64,000 bases of DNA from R-RK-3 sp031399085 (GTDB lineage Bacteria > Pseudomonadota > Alphaproteobacteria > Rhizobiales > Rhodomicrobiaceae), in NCBI GenBank assembly GCA_031399085.1, contig JANNOQ010000105.1, positions 1 through 64,000 of the forward strand, in the 5' to 3' direction. A program made the position numbers and the translations under genes. The notes under the pieces are model-generated. The model saw nothing but the letters and a program-made list of their open reading frames with translations. It searched no databases and was not told where the DNA came from. Shown here piece by piece: positions 25,097 through 33,757 of this stretch (within the stretch, counting starts at the first letter, position 1; every line of letters starts with the position of its first letter).

Positions 25097-26278
25097 ATGG
25101 GCTCTGATGAAGACATCGTCATCCGCGTCACGGACGGGATGCACGGCATCGCGCCCGAGGCCTGGGATGCCTGCGCCAATTCAAATGCCGAGCGCTACAA
25201 CCCGTTTCTCTCCCATGCCTTCCTCAACGCGCTTGAGCAAAGCGGCTGCGTTGCGCCACGCACGGGATGGCTGCCACAACATCTTGTTGTCGAGGCGCCG
25301 GGCGGTGCAATTCTCGGAGCGATGCCGCTTTATCTGAAGTCGCACAGCCGGGGCGAATATGTTTTCGACCAGGGGTGGGCGGACGCCTATGAGCGCGCCG
25401 GCGGGCAATATTATCCAAAGCTGCAATCCTGCGTGCCGTTCACGCCCGTTCCCGGCAAGCGTCTGCTGGCGGCAGCGGGGCCGGACGCCGCCGCCATTGA
25501 GAAGGCGCTGCTCGACGGGGCGGTTGAGCTTGCAGGTCGCAAGAACGCGTCCTCGCTGCATGTGACCTTCCTCAGCGAGGACGAATGGCGGCGGCTGGGA
25601 TCAAAGCGCATTCTGCAACGCACCGATCAGCAGTTTCACTGGATCAACAACGGCTATGGGTGCTTCGACGACTTTCTGAACGAACTGGCCTCCCGCAAGC
25701 GCAAGGCGCTGAAGAAGGAACGGCGTGAAGCGCTTTCGGGCGGCGTGACCATCGCGCACATTCAGGGCGCGGACCTCACCGAGGCGCATTGGGACGCGTT
25801 TTTCGATTTCTACCAGGACACCGGCAGCCGGAAATGGGGCATGCCGTACCTCAACCGCCGTTTCTTCAGCCTGATCGGGGACGCAATGCCCGACCGCATC
25901 CTGCTGATGATGTGTATGCGGGAGGGGCGGATGATCGGCGGCGCGCTGAATTTTATTGGCGGCGACACGCTGTATGGCCGCTATTGGGGCGCCATCGAGC
26001 ACCATCCGTGCCTGCATTTCGAAACATGTTACTATCAGGCCATCGATTATGCGATCGCGCATGGGATCGCGCGGGTCGAGGCTGGCGCGCAAGGCGAACA
26101 CAAGCTGGCGCGCGGCTATCTTCCGCAGACGACCTACAGCCTGCATTACCTCGCCCATCCGGGGCTTAGCCGCGCCGTTGCCGCGTTTTTGGAGCAGGAG
26201 CGCCAAGCCGTCGCCGAAGAGGCCCGGCTGCTTGCCGAATTGGCGCCGTTCAAGAAGTCTGCTTCCGAAGAATGCTGA
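25097..26278 (+). CDS. GNAT-like protein of the COG3146 (FemAB-like) family
   Basis: A 393-residue protein with the family blocks NPFLSHAFLNALEQSGCV, FDQGWADAYERAGG, YYPKLQSCVPFTPVPG, RKRKALKKERREAL and GCLPHLHFETCYYQAIDYAI-like C-terminal core (HHPCLHFETCYYQAIDYAI). The family is annotated as peptidoglycan-biosynthesis or N-acyltransferase-like; the substrate is not known. It starts 6 nt after the ugpQ-type gene. The order RidA, phosphodiesterase, GNAT-like is a grouping I recognise from other Hyphomicrobiales. Confidence 0.9.
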   Translation: MGSDEDIVIRVTDGMHGIAPEAWDACANSNAERYNPFLSHAFLNALEQSGCVAPRTGWLPQHLVVEAPGGAILGAMPLYLKSHSRGEYVFDQGWADAYERAGGQYYPKLQSCVPFTPVPGKRLLAAAGPDAAAIEKALLDGAVELAGRKNASSLHVTFLSEDEWRRLGSKRILQRTDQQFHWINNGYGCFDDFLNELASRKRKALKKERREALSGGVTIAHIQGADLTEAHWDAFFDFYQDTGSRKWGMPYLNRRFFSLIGDAMPDRILLMMCMREGRMIGGALNFIGGDTLYGRYWGAIEHHPCLHFETCYYQAIDYAIAHGIARVEAGAQGEHKLARGYLPQTTYSLHYLAHPGLSRAVAAFLEQERQAVAEEARLLAELAPFKKSASEEC

Positions 26279-26342
26279 CGCTTGACCAGCACCCTCGGCT
26301 CGCCTCTAACTAAGCTGAATGAACCGCAATGGTGGCCGTCCC

Positions 26343-26780
26343 ATGACCTCAGGCTCTCCCGCTTATGATCCGCAGAACATCTTCGCCAAGATCCTGCGGG
26401 GCGAATTGCCGAGCCATAAGGTCTATGAGGACGAAAAGTGCATTATTTTCATGGACATCATGCCGCGCAGCGACGGCCACGCGCTGATCGTTCCGAAGGC
26501 CGCCTCGCGCAACATCCTCGACGCCGCGCCGGACGACCTTGCGCATCTGATCGTCGTCGCCCAGAAGCTTGCGCGTGCTGGCAAAGCGGCCTTCAAGGCG
26601 GACGGCGTCAGCCTCTCGCAATTTTCGGAAACCGCCGGCGGGCAGATCGTGTTTCACACCCACATTCACGTTTTGCCGCGCCATGACGGCGTCGATCTGC
26701 GCCCCGCCGGCATCCGGGCCGACGATGTGCTGCTGGCTGAACACGCGAAGATATTGCGCGCGGCGATTGCGGAGTTGTAA
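26343..26780 (+). CDS. HIT family protein (histidine triad hydrolase)
   Basis: A 145-residue HIT protein of the HinT type, which hydrolyses adenosine phosphoramidates or related nucleotides. The histidine triad is VFHTHIHVLPR (HxHxH), and the N-terminal region has NIFAKILRGELPSHKVYED and FMDIMPRSDGHALIVPK. ATG 26343 is chosen over an ATG eight codons upstream (26319), which lies before the usual N-terminus. It is 64 nt downstream of the GNAT-like gene and may be part of the same transcript. Confidence 0.95.
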   Translation: MTSGSPAYDPQNIFAKILRGELPSHKVYEDEKCIIFMDIMPRSDGHALIVPKAASRNILDAAPDDLAHLIVVAQKLARAGKAAFKADGVSLSQFSETAGGQIVFHTHIHVLPRHDGVDLRPAGIRADDVLLAEHAKILRAAIAEL

Positions 26781-26833
26781 GGGATCGTGCCGCAGTCTGA
26801 GCAAAGTGTCGTGCGCTTGATCTGGATCACAAG

Positions 26834-26972
26834 CCCCCTCACCCACCCGCCTTCGGCGGGAGCCCTCTCCCGCCAGGGGAGAGGGCAGAAGTCAGAATCC
26901 CTGCAAGCTCTGCCTTTTTAGCCCCTCTCCCCTCGCGGGAGAGGGCGGACGCGAAGCGGCCGGGTGAGGGGG
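26834..26972. repeat. Intergenic inverted repeat of the CCCTCACCC/GGGTGAGGG type
   Basis: Outer arms CCCCCTCACCC (near 26834) and GGGTGAGGGGG (ending 26972) enclose two GAGAGGG/CCCTCTC hairpins. Elements like this are common between genes in alpha- and betaproteobacteria. It lies between the convergent HIT and DegP genes and could act as a bidirectional terminator. A partial relative occurs at 52782-52815. Confidence 0.85.
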
Positions 26973-27037
26973 AGCCGCAAAGTGCTGTACGTCAAATAAA
27001 TCCACGTCAATCTACAAGGATGTTGAGCGATCACGCT

Positions 27038-28561
27038 TTACTCGCTAATCCCGATCGCCACGAAGCTCAACTCGCCCTGGCCGTCGGAGACCAGCAGCAG
27101 GGCGCTCTTGCGGTCCAGCTTGCGCAGCGCCTCAAGGCGAGCGTCAAGTTCGGCGGGCGATTTCACCTTTTCATGCGTGACCTCCACGACCACCGTGCCG
27201 ACCTTGACTTCCTTCTCGGCGACCGGACTTTCGGGATCTACCTCGGTGATCACGACGCCATTGACCGCCCGGTCGATGCTGTAACGCGACCGCAATTCAT
27301 CGGTCATCGCCGAGAAGCTTAAGCCGAGCGAGGATTTCTTTCGCGGCCGTTCGGGATCACCGCTTTTATCGGGCTTGGCTCCGGGAGGAGTTTTGGCCTC
27401 TTCCTCAAGCCGGCCGACCTTGACTTTGAAGGTCAACCGCTCGCCCTTGCGTTGAACGACAATCTCGACTTCCTTGTCGATCGGCGTTCCAGCAACGAGT
27501 TTGGGCAATTGGCGCATGGCAGTAACGTCCTGGCCATCGAAGCTGAGAACGATATCACCAACTTGCACGCCCGCTGCCGCCGCCGGGCCTTCGGCTGTCA
27601 CCGAGGCGACAAGTGCCCCTCCAGGCTGGTTAAGGCCGACGCTTTCGGCAATCTCGTCATTGACCGTTTGAATGCGCACGCCCAGCCAGCCACGGCGCGT
27701 TTCGCCGTATTGGCGAAGCTGACCGATAACCTGCGCGGCGGTCGTGGAAGGAACCGCAAAACCGATGCCGATCGAGCCACCCGTCGGCGATATGATTGCG
27801 GTGTTCACGCCAACGACATCGCCGTCCATGTTGAACAGCGGCCCGCCGGAATTGCCGCGATTGATCGCGGCGTCGGTTTGCAAGAATTCGTCGTAAAGCC
27901 CAGATTGGATGTCGCGGCGGGTTGCGGAAATTACGCCGACTGTCACCGTGCCGCCCAGACCAAAGGGGTTGCCAATCGCCATCACCCAGTCGCCGACGCG
28001 CATCTTTTGACTATCGCCGAAATTTACCGAGGCAAGCGGCGTCTTCGGCTCAACCCGCAGCAGCGCCAAATCGGTCTTGGGATCCCGCCCGACGACCTCG
28101 ACGACCTTCAGCTTCGAGCCATCGGTGAAAATTACCGTGATCTCGTCCGCGCCTTCGATGACGTGATTGTTGGTGACGACGAAACCTTTTGGGTCGATCA
28201 CAAAGCCGGACCCAAGCGAACTGGCCCGCTGGCCGCCGCCGCGATCCTCCTTATCGAAGAAATCCTCGAAGAACTCCTCGAATGGCGAGCCTTTGGGAAC
28301 TTCCGGCACGGGAATCTCGCGGCTGTCCTTCAGCTTCTGGGTGGTGGAAATGTTGACCACCGCCGATTGAAGGCGGGCCGCGATATCCGCGACCGAGGCC
28401 GGACCGCGGGATTGGGCGTGGACGGACATGGTTGGCGGCAGAAGCAGGGACAAGCCGACAAGCAACATTAGACCCGCAAGGCGCCGGCTCCAAGCGGGGT
28501 TTTTCAACAAACGCGCTGGAAAGAAGCGTCCCGCCGGCAAGGCATACACACTCGTCATCAT
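27038..28561 (-). CDS. degP: Do/DegP-type periplasmic serine endoprotease
   Basis: A 507-residue protease from ATG 28561 with a hydrophobic signal segment around RRLAGLMLLVGLSLLLPP. The catalytic triad is visible: His in VVTNNHVIEGADE, Asp in KTDLALLRV and Ser in NRGNSGGPLFN. Two PDZ domains follow (about 275-370 and 410-500). It degrades or chaperones misfolded periplasmic proteins. It follows hflK-hflC-DUF2065 on the same strand with a 164-nt gap, the usual alphaproteobacterial order, so envelope quality-control functions are grouped here. Confidence 0.96.
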   Translation of the reverse strand: MMTSVYALPAGRFFPARLLKNPAWSRRLAGLMLLVGLSLLLPPTMSVHAQSRGPASVADIAARLQSAVVNISTTQKLKDSREIPVPEVPKGSPFEEFFEDFFDKEDRGGGQRASSLGSGFVIDPKGFVVTNNHVIEGADEITVIFTDGSKLKVVEVVGRDPKTDLALLRVEPKTPLASVNFGDSQKMRVGDWVMAIGNPFGLGGTVTVGVISATRRDIQSGLYDEFLQTDAAINRGNSGGPLFNMDGDVVGVNTAIISPTGGSIGIGFAVPSTTAAQVIGQLRQYGETRRGWLGVRIQTVNDEIAESVGLNQPGGALVASVTAEGPAAAAGVQVGDIVLSFDGQDVTAMRQLPKLVAGTPIDKEVEIVVQRKGERLTFKVKVGRLEEEAKTPPGAKPDKSGDPERPRKKSSLGLSFSAMTDELRSRYSIDRAVNGVVITEVDPESPVAEKEVKVGTVVVEVTHEKVKSPAELDARLEALRKLDRKSALLLVSDGQGELSFVAIGISE

Positions 28562-28725
28562 GCAGTCCTATCGTTTGGGCTTTCGATGCGTCTTCGACGG
28601 CGCCAGCTCAATAGAGCATAATGTGCGAAAGCATCACAGCCTTTGAGCGGCGATTATGAGGCATTTCGCCTTCAGCGTGAATGCTCCGATCACTCGCGGC
28701 GTTGGGGGCCGTTTACACGCCCAAG

Positions 28726-28917
28726 TCAAAGGCTTGAGCGCACCATCCAAATCACGAGCACGCCGGCGGCGACGGCGACCGCGCCGCCGGTGCGCAGCCG
28801 CTGCTCAGGCGTCGAGGCAGCGATTTCCAACATCCGGTGTCCGAGGCGTGGCGCGAGGGCCCATAACAGGCCCTCGATGACAAGCACCAGTCCGATCCCG
28901 ACGAGAAAATCGCTCAT
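28726..28917 (-). CDS. DUF2065 small membrane protein
   Basis: A 63-residue protein with two hydrophobic helices, FLVGIGLVLVIEGLLWALAP and GGAVAVAAGVLVIWMV, matching the DUF2065 (YjeT-like) family. Its ATG overlaps the hflC stop by 4 nt, and DUF2065 proteins are repeatedly encoded beside hflKC. A role in the HflKC complex is suggested only by position. Confidence 0.88.
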   Translation of the reverse strand: MSDFLVGIGLVLVIEGLLWALAPRLGHRMLEIAASTPEQRLRTGGAVAVAAGVLVIWMVRSSL

Positions 28918-29846
28918 CGCGCCGCTTGCGAATTCCCTGCCGGCGAGGGACCGCCAGGCGCTTGCGGACGTACCGGAGGACGCCCGCTAGGACTGTTGAA
29001 ATACTGGAAGAATTCGTTGGTCGGCGAAATCACCAGCCGTGTGTCGCTCGACTTCAAACCCTCCTCATAGGCCTGCATCGAACGATAAAAACCGAAGAAA
29101 TCGGCGTCCCGGCCGAACGCTTCGGCGTAAATCCGGTTACGCTCGGCGTCGCCTTCACCGCGCAGGATTTCAGAATCCCGATTGGCTCCCGCGATCGTCA
29201 CCGTCACTTGCCGGTCAGCGGTCGCCTTGATGCGCTTGGCCTGCTCGTTGCCCTGAGCGCGCAGTTCGGCCGCCTCACGTTGGCGTTCGGTCTTCATGCG
29301 TTCGTAAATGGCCTGGCTGTTGGCTTCCGGCAGATCGGCGCGCTTGATCCGCACGTCAATGATCTGAATACCGAAATCCTTGGCTTCGGTGTTGACACGC
29401 TCAGCAATCGCGCGCGTCAACTCGCCGCGGCGGTCCTTGACCACATCGATAAAGGTCGAGCCGCCAAGAATGCTTCGCATGGTCGAGTCGATGACGCTGT
29501 CCAGGCGATTGCGTGCGCCTGCCTCGTCGGTGACGGACTGGAAAAACATCAGCGGATCGACGATCTTGTAGCGCGCGAAAGCATCCACCACGAGACGCTT
29601 TTGATCGGAGGCGATCACTTCCTTGGACGCCAAGTCGATGTCCAGGATGCGCTTGTCGAAATATTCGACCGTCTGCGTGATCGGAGTTTTGAAATACAGC
29701 CCTGGCTCTGTAATCACCCGCTTCGGATTGCCGAATTCGAGCACCAGCGCCGTCTGGGTTTGGTGGACGATGAAATAGGCGTTGTAGGCAATCAATGCCG
29801 CGGCGCCGAGGATCATGAGAAAGATCACAAAGATCGCGTTTCTCAT
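28914..29846 (-). CDS. hflC: Protease modulator HflC
   Basis: A 310-residue SPFH/stomatin protein. An N-terminal membrane anchor (FVIFLMILGAAALIAYNAYF) is followed by the band-7 domain with VLEFGNPKRVITEPGLYFKTPI and VDAFARYKIVDPLMFFQSV, then a coiled coil (RMKTERQREAAELRAQGNEQ). With HflK it forms a large periplasmic cage that restrains FtsH. The C-terminal 25 residues are Pro-rich. It overlaps hflK and the DUF2065 gene by 4 nt each. Confidence 0.97.
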   Translation of the reverse strand: MRNAIFVIFLMILGAAALIAYNAYFIVHQTQTALVLEFGNPKRVITEPGLYFKTPITQTVEYFDKRILDIDLASKEVIASDQKRLVVDAFARYKIVDPLMFFQSVTDEAGARNRLDSVIDSTMRSILGGSTFIDVVKDRRGELTRAIAERVNTEAKDFGIQIIDVRIKRADLPEANSQAIYERMKTERQREAAELRAQGNEQAKRIKATADRQVTVTIAGANRDSEILRGEGDAERNRIYAEAFGRDADFFGFYRSMQAYEEGLKSSDTRLVISPTNEFFQYFNSPSGRPPVRPQAPGGPSPAGNSQAAR

Positions 29847-30976
29847 TGCTGGCCTCCACTGGCGCGCTGGGGCGCCCGGTTCAACTCATTGAGCGGCAAA
29901 TACGGCACCACTCCCGGCCCGCCTTGCGCGCTGCCGTCGATGATGATCTTGTCGGTGCCGCCCATCACGCGCTCCATCGTCTCAAGGAACATGCGCTTGC
30001 GGGTGACGTCGGGGGCCTTGACGTATTCCTCATAGACCTTGAGGAAGCGGTCCGTGCGGCCGTTCGCCTCGGCGACAGTCTGCTCCTTATAGCCTTCGGC
30101 TGCCTGAAGAATGCGCTGCGCGTCGCCGCGCGCCTCCGGAATGACCCGGTTGGCGTAGGCGTCGGCTTCGTTCTGCAAACGCTCCTGGTCGGCGCGAGCC
30201 GCCTGGACATCGCGGAACGCGGCGATCACTTCGGAGGGCGGATCGACCTTCTGCATTTGCACCTGGGTGACTTCCACGCCCGCATTGTAGCTGTCGAGCG
30301 TTGTCTGCATCAGTTTGCGAACCGAATCTTCGGTTTCCCGCCGGCTTTTGGTCAGGATCGGCTGGATATTGTTTTGCCCGACGATCTCGCGCATCGCGCT
30401 TTCGGCGACATCCTTGACGGTGGCTTCCGGGCTTTGAATGTTGAACAGGAAATCCGCCGCGCTTTTGATGCGCCACAAAACGATAAAGTCCACATCGACG
30501 ATGTTTTCGTCGCCGGTCAGCATCAAGCTCTCTTCAGGCACGTCGCGCGCGACCACATTATCCGAATTGCCGAAAATGCTGGGGTTCGCCGCCAAGCGCA
30601 GCCCGACTTCGGCCCGGTTGACGTTGGTCACCGGCGGCAGATAGACGGTCTCGATCGGATAGGGCCAGCGGAATTTCAGTCCCGGCGTCAACGTGCGATC
30701 CAATTCGCCGAAGCGAAGCACGACGCCTTGCTGGTTAGGCTGAACGCTGACTGTGAAGGAATAAAACCCCACAACAGCGATCACGACGATCAAAATCAGC
30801 GCGAGAAACCCGCCGCTCAAGCCGCCGCCCGGCATCGCCTGTTTCAGGCGGTCCTGGCTGCGTTTCAAAAGCTCTTCCAAATCCGGTGACTGGCCGCCGC
30901 CTGACGGACCTTGGCCCCAGGGCCCGCCTCCGCCCTTCCAGCCGCCCCCACCGCCGTTCTGACTACTCCAGGGCAT
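29843..30976 (-). CDS. hflK: FtsH protease modulator HflK
   Basis: A 377-residue partner of HflC. The cytoplasmic N-terminus is Gly/Trp-rich (NGGGGGWKGGGGPWGQG), followed by one membrane helix (FLALILIVVIAVVGFYSFTV) and the SPFH domain with PNQQGVVLRFGELDRTLTPG and the VDFIVLWRIKSAADFLFN segment. It is the first gene of the operon; about 200 nt of noncoding DNA lies upstream to folA. The Gly-rich tail is typical of HflK. Confidence 0.97.
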   Translation of the reverse strand: MPWSSQNGGGGGWKGGGGPWGQGPSGGGQSPDLEELLKRSQDRLKQAMPGGGLSGGFLALILIVVIAVVGFYSFTVSVQPNQQGVVLRFGELDRTLTPGLKFRWPYPIETVYLPPVTNVNRAEVGLRLAANPSIFGNSDNVVARDVPEESLMLTGDENIVDVDFIVLWRIKSAADFLFNIQSPEATVKDVAESAMREIVGQNNIQPILTKSRRETEDSVRKLMQTTLDSYNAGVEVTQVQMQKVDPPSEVIAAFRDVQAARADQERLQNEADAYANRVIPEARGDAQRILQAAEGYKEQTVAEANGRTDRFLKVYEEYVKAPDVTRKRMFLETMERVMGGTDKIIIDGSAQGGPGVVPYLPLNELNRAPQRASGGQQ

Positions 30977-31209
30977 AATCTTCGTCCTCTGCCGCTCGCC
31001 CGATGTGAGAATGCATCCTCACCGGCCGCGGTTAACACATTGTTGCGATTAGGTCCAAAGCGAGAAATTTAACCGGCCAAGCATCGCCAGCCACGCATTG
31101 GATGGGCTGCTTCTAGCGCACAAGGCTCCATGATGCAAATTCGGCACTTGGACGCTGCTTCCTTCAAAGGAAGCCTTGATATGGAGACGGATTAGGGGGG
31201 CGTCAACGT

Positions 31210-31746
31210 TTATGCGGGGAGATCGGTTTCGCCGCGCTCGAAAATCGAGATGGTGTAGTCGAATTCATCGCTGCCGGTGCGCGGATGCCGCGTCGAAGCG
31301 GACTCACGCCATTCGCCAAGATCGATGTCCGGGAAATGCACGTCGCCCTCGGGCGAAGCGTGCACTCGGGTGAGATAGAGCCTCCGGGCGTGCGGCATTA
31401 TGGCCGCGTACAAATCCGCCCCGCCAATCACCATCACCTCTTTGGCCGCGCGGGCCAACGCGCAATCGCCGCCAACGCGCAGCGCCTGCTCGACGCTTTC
31501 GACCGTAATCGCTCCCAGCGGCGCAAAGGCGCGATTATGCGTCAGGACAATATTATCGCGCTTCTGCAGCGGCTGCTTGAGTGAGGCGAAGGTTTTGCGC
31601 CCCATGATGACGGGCTTGTTTAAGGTGATGCGGCGAAAATGACGCATCTCCGAGGGAATCCGCCAAGGCAAACGGCCACCGCGTCCAATCACCCCATTTT
31701 CGGCGATCGCGACCACGAATGCCACGATCGGATCCAGTCCCCCCAT
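31210..31746 (-). CDS. folA: Dihydrofolate reductase
   Basis: A 178-residue DHFR, reducing dihydrofolate with NADPH. Typical pieces are FVVAIAENGVIGRGGRLPWRIPSEM (with the Trp and acidic active-site region), KPVIMGRKTFASL and VMVIGGADLYAAIM. Its ATG overlaps the thyA stop by 1 nt (TGATG), so the enzyme that regenerates tetrahydrofolate is translationally coupled to the one that consumes it. Confidence 0.97.
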   Translation of the reverse strand: MGGLDPIVAFVVAIAENGVIGRGGRLPWRIPSEMRHFRRITLNKPVIMGRKTFASLKQPLQKRDNIVLTHNRAFAPLGAITVESVEQALRVGGDCALARAAKEVMVIGGADLYAAIMPHARRLYLTRVHASPEGDVHFPDIDLGEWRESASTRHPRTGSDEFDYTISIFERGETDLPA

Positions 31747-32540
31747 CAGACCGCTACCTCTGCCTTGATATGCGGGTGCGGCTGATAGCCGACCAAGCGG
31801 AAATCATCATAGACGAAATCGAAGATCGAGCGCACTTCGGCGTTAATGGTCAGGCTCGGCAGCGGGCGCGGCTCCCGCTCAAGCTGACGGTCCGCTTGCT
31901 CGAGATGGTTGAGATAGAGATGCGCGTCGCCCAGCGTATGGATGAATTCGCCCGGCCGGTATCCCGTCACCTGCGCGGCCATCATGGTCAGCAGTGCGTA
32001 GGACGCGATGTTGAACGGCACGCCGAGGAAAATATCCGCCGAACGTTGGTATAGCTGGCAGGAGAGCCGTCCGTCAGCGACATGAAACTGGAACAGGCAA
32101 TGGCAGGGCGGCAGCGCCATGTCGTCGACATCGGCGGGATTCCAAGCGCTGACAATATGGCGGCGCGAGTACGGGTTGGTCTTAAGGGCTTCGATGAGAT
32201 TGGCGATCTGGTCGATGACGCGCCCATCCGGCGCGGCCCAGGACCGCCATTGTTTGCCGTAAATCGGTCCCAGCTCGCCCGCCTCATCGGCCCAATCATC
32301 CCAGATGCCGACGCCGTTTTCGCGCAGATAGCGCACATTGGTCGAGCCGGACAGGAACCAAAGCAGCTCGTGAACGATAGACTTCACATGCAGCTTTTTC
32401 GTGGTCACGAGCGGAAAGCCTTCGCTCAGATCAAAGCGCATCTGATGACCGAAAATGCCGAGCGTGCCGACGCCGGTGCGGTCGGCGCGGCGAACGCCGT
32501 GATGGCGCGCAAGGCGGAGAAGGTCAAGATATTGCTGCAT
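31746..32540 (-). CDS. thyA: Thymidylate synthase
   Basis: A 264-residue ThyA converting dUMP to dTMP with methylene-tetrahydrofolate. The catalytic Cys is in MALPPCHCLFQFHV; the dUMP-binding Arg/Ser set in SRRHIVSAWNP and LYQRSADIFLGVPFNIASYA is intact. I start at ATG 32540; a GTG one codon upstream (32543) is possible. The methylene-tetrahydrofolate it uses can be supplied by the gcv operon at 9-13.6 kb. Confidence 0.97.
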   Translation of the reverse strand: MQQYLDLLRLARHHGVRRADRTGVGTLGIFGHQMRFDLSEGFPLVTTKKLHVKSIVHELLWFLSGSTNVRYLRENGVGIWDDWADEAGELGPIYGKQWRSWAAPDGRVIDQIANLIEALKTNPYSRRHIVSAWNPADVDDMALPPCHCLFQFHVADGRLSCQLYQRSADIFLGVPFNIASYALLTMMAAQVTGYRPGEFIHTLGDAHLYLNHLEQADRQLEREPRPLPSLTINAEVRSIFDFVYDDFRLVGYQPHPHIKAEVAV

Positions 32541-32660
32541 CACCTCAATGTAGCGCGAGTCGGCGCAAAATTCAGCAGCCCTTGCGCTTCCCCCACCTTC
32601 GCAAGCGCCATAGTCCGACAGAAATCATGCAGCTTCCGAAACCATGGCGGGCCGGTGAGG

Positions 32661-33653
32661 TCATCGCGGCACGCCCCTAGACCGTTCGGCCGGTGCGAAT
32701 GCCAGGACCAATGCGCCAATCGCTCCTGAAAGCACCGACCCCATCAATACCCCGACTTTGACTTCATCCTGCAACTGCGGGGAAGAAGGAAACGCGAGTA
32801 AGCCGATGAACAAGCTCATTGTGAAACCGATGCCGCAAAGCAGCGCCACACCGTAAATTTGAAGCCAAGACGCACCGGCTGGGCAGTCGGCGAGTTTCAG
32901 CTTAACGGCGGCATAAGTCGCTCCAAACACGCCAATCTGCTTTCCCAGGAACAGACCTCCCGCGATACCGAGAGGCAACGGCGCTAAGAGTATCGACCAG
33001 CTCATGCCCGACAGCGACACGCCCGCATTCGCGAAGCCGAATAAGGGCACGATCGCGAACGCAACCCATGGGTGCAATGCATGCTCCAGATTGTGCAACG
33101 GCGATTTGGTATCGTCGGGGTGTCCGGGTGAGCGGCGCAGGGGGATCGTAACGGCGAGCGCCACCCCCGCGAGCGTGGCATGAACGCCGGACTGCAATAC
33201 AAAAAACCAAAGAATGGCCCCAAGGATCAAATAGGGAGCCAATACCTCAATTCCGTTCCGGTTAAACCCGGCGAGCACCGCTAAAACGACAGCCGCCAAA
33301 CCAAGCCAAAGTAAAGAAAGCTCCGCCGTGTAAAAGACAGCGATAATCGCCACCGCGCCGAGGTCGTCGATGATCGCGATGGCCGTCACGAAAATCTTCA
33401 GCGATACCGGCACACGCGATCCCAGCAAAGCGAGCACGCCGAGTGCGAATGCTATGTCCGTCGCGGTCGGAATAGCCCACCCATCCAGGTTTTCTGGTGC
33501 GTTAGCATTCAGCGCCAAATAAATTGCCGCAGGAGCAATCATCCCTCCGGCGGCGGCAATCCCCGGCAGCACGCGGCGGCGCCATGTGGCCAATTGCCCA
33601 TCTAGGAACTCGCGTTTGATCTCCAAGCCAACGAGTAAAAAGAAAACCGCCAT
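32661..33653 (-). CDS. nhaA: Na+/H+ antiporter NhaA, N-terminally truncated
   Basis: A 330-residue membrane protein clearly of the NhaA family. From ATG 33653 it starts at MAVFFLLVGLEIKRE, which is helix II of a normal NhaA, and keeps the transport Asp residues (TATDIAFALG and AIIDDLGAVAII). The 69 nt upstream still encode NhaA-like sequence (YIGGLSVLHWINDAL) but run into an in-frame TGA at 33723-33725, only 32 nt from the stop of the ion-channel gene. Helix I and most of the dimerisation hairpin are therefore missing. It may be inactive or altered; the remaining frame is intact, which argues against long decay. Confidence 0.85.
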   Translation of the reverse strand: MAVFFLLVGLEIKREFLDGQLATWRRRVLPGIAAAGGMIAPAAIYLALNANAPENLDGWAIPTATDIAFALGVLALLGSRVPVSLKIFVTAIAIIDDLGAVAIIAVFYTAELSLLWLGLAAVVLAVLAGFNRNGIEVLAPYLILGAILWFFVLQSGVHATLAGVALAVTIPLRRSPGHPDDTKSPLHNLEHALHPWVAFAIVPLFGFANAGVSLSGMSWSILLAPLPLGIAGGLFLGKQIGVFGATYAAVKLKLADCPAGASWLQIYGVALLCGIGFTMSLFIGLLAFPSSPQLQDEVKVGVLMGSVLSGAIGALVLAFAPAERSRGVPR

Positions 33654-33757
33654 CAGCGCGTCGTTGATCCAGTGGAGGACGCTGAGGCCGCCAATATAGG
33701 TGTTTAAAAGAGCATCCGTGACTCAATCAATTTCGCGAGGGCTGCGTAGCCTTATTC

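Noticed and set aside
33502..33726. A 74-codon frame opening with TTG 33726 over the nhaA 5' end
   Set aside because: It is out of register with NhaA and has no homology; it does not restore the missing N-terminus.
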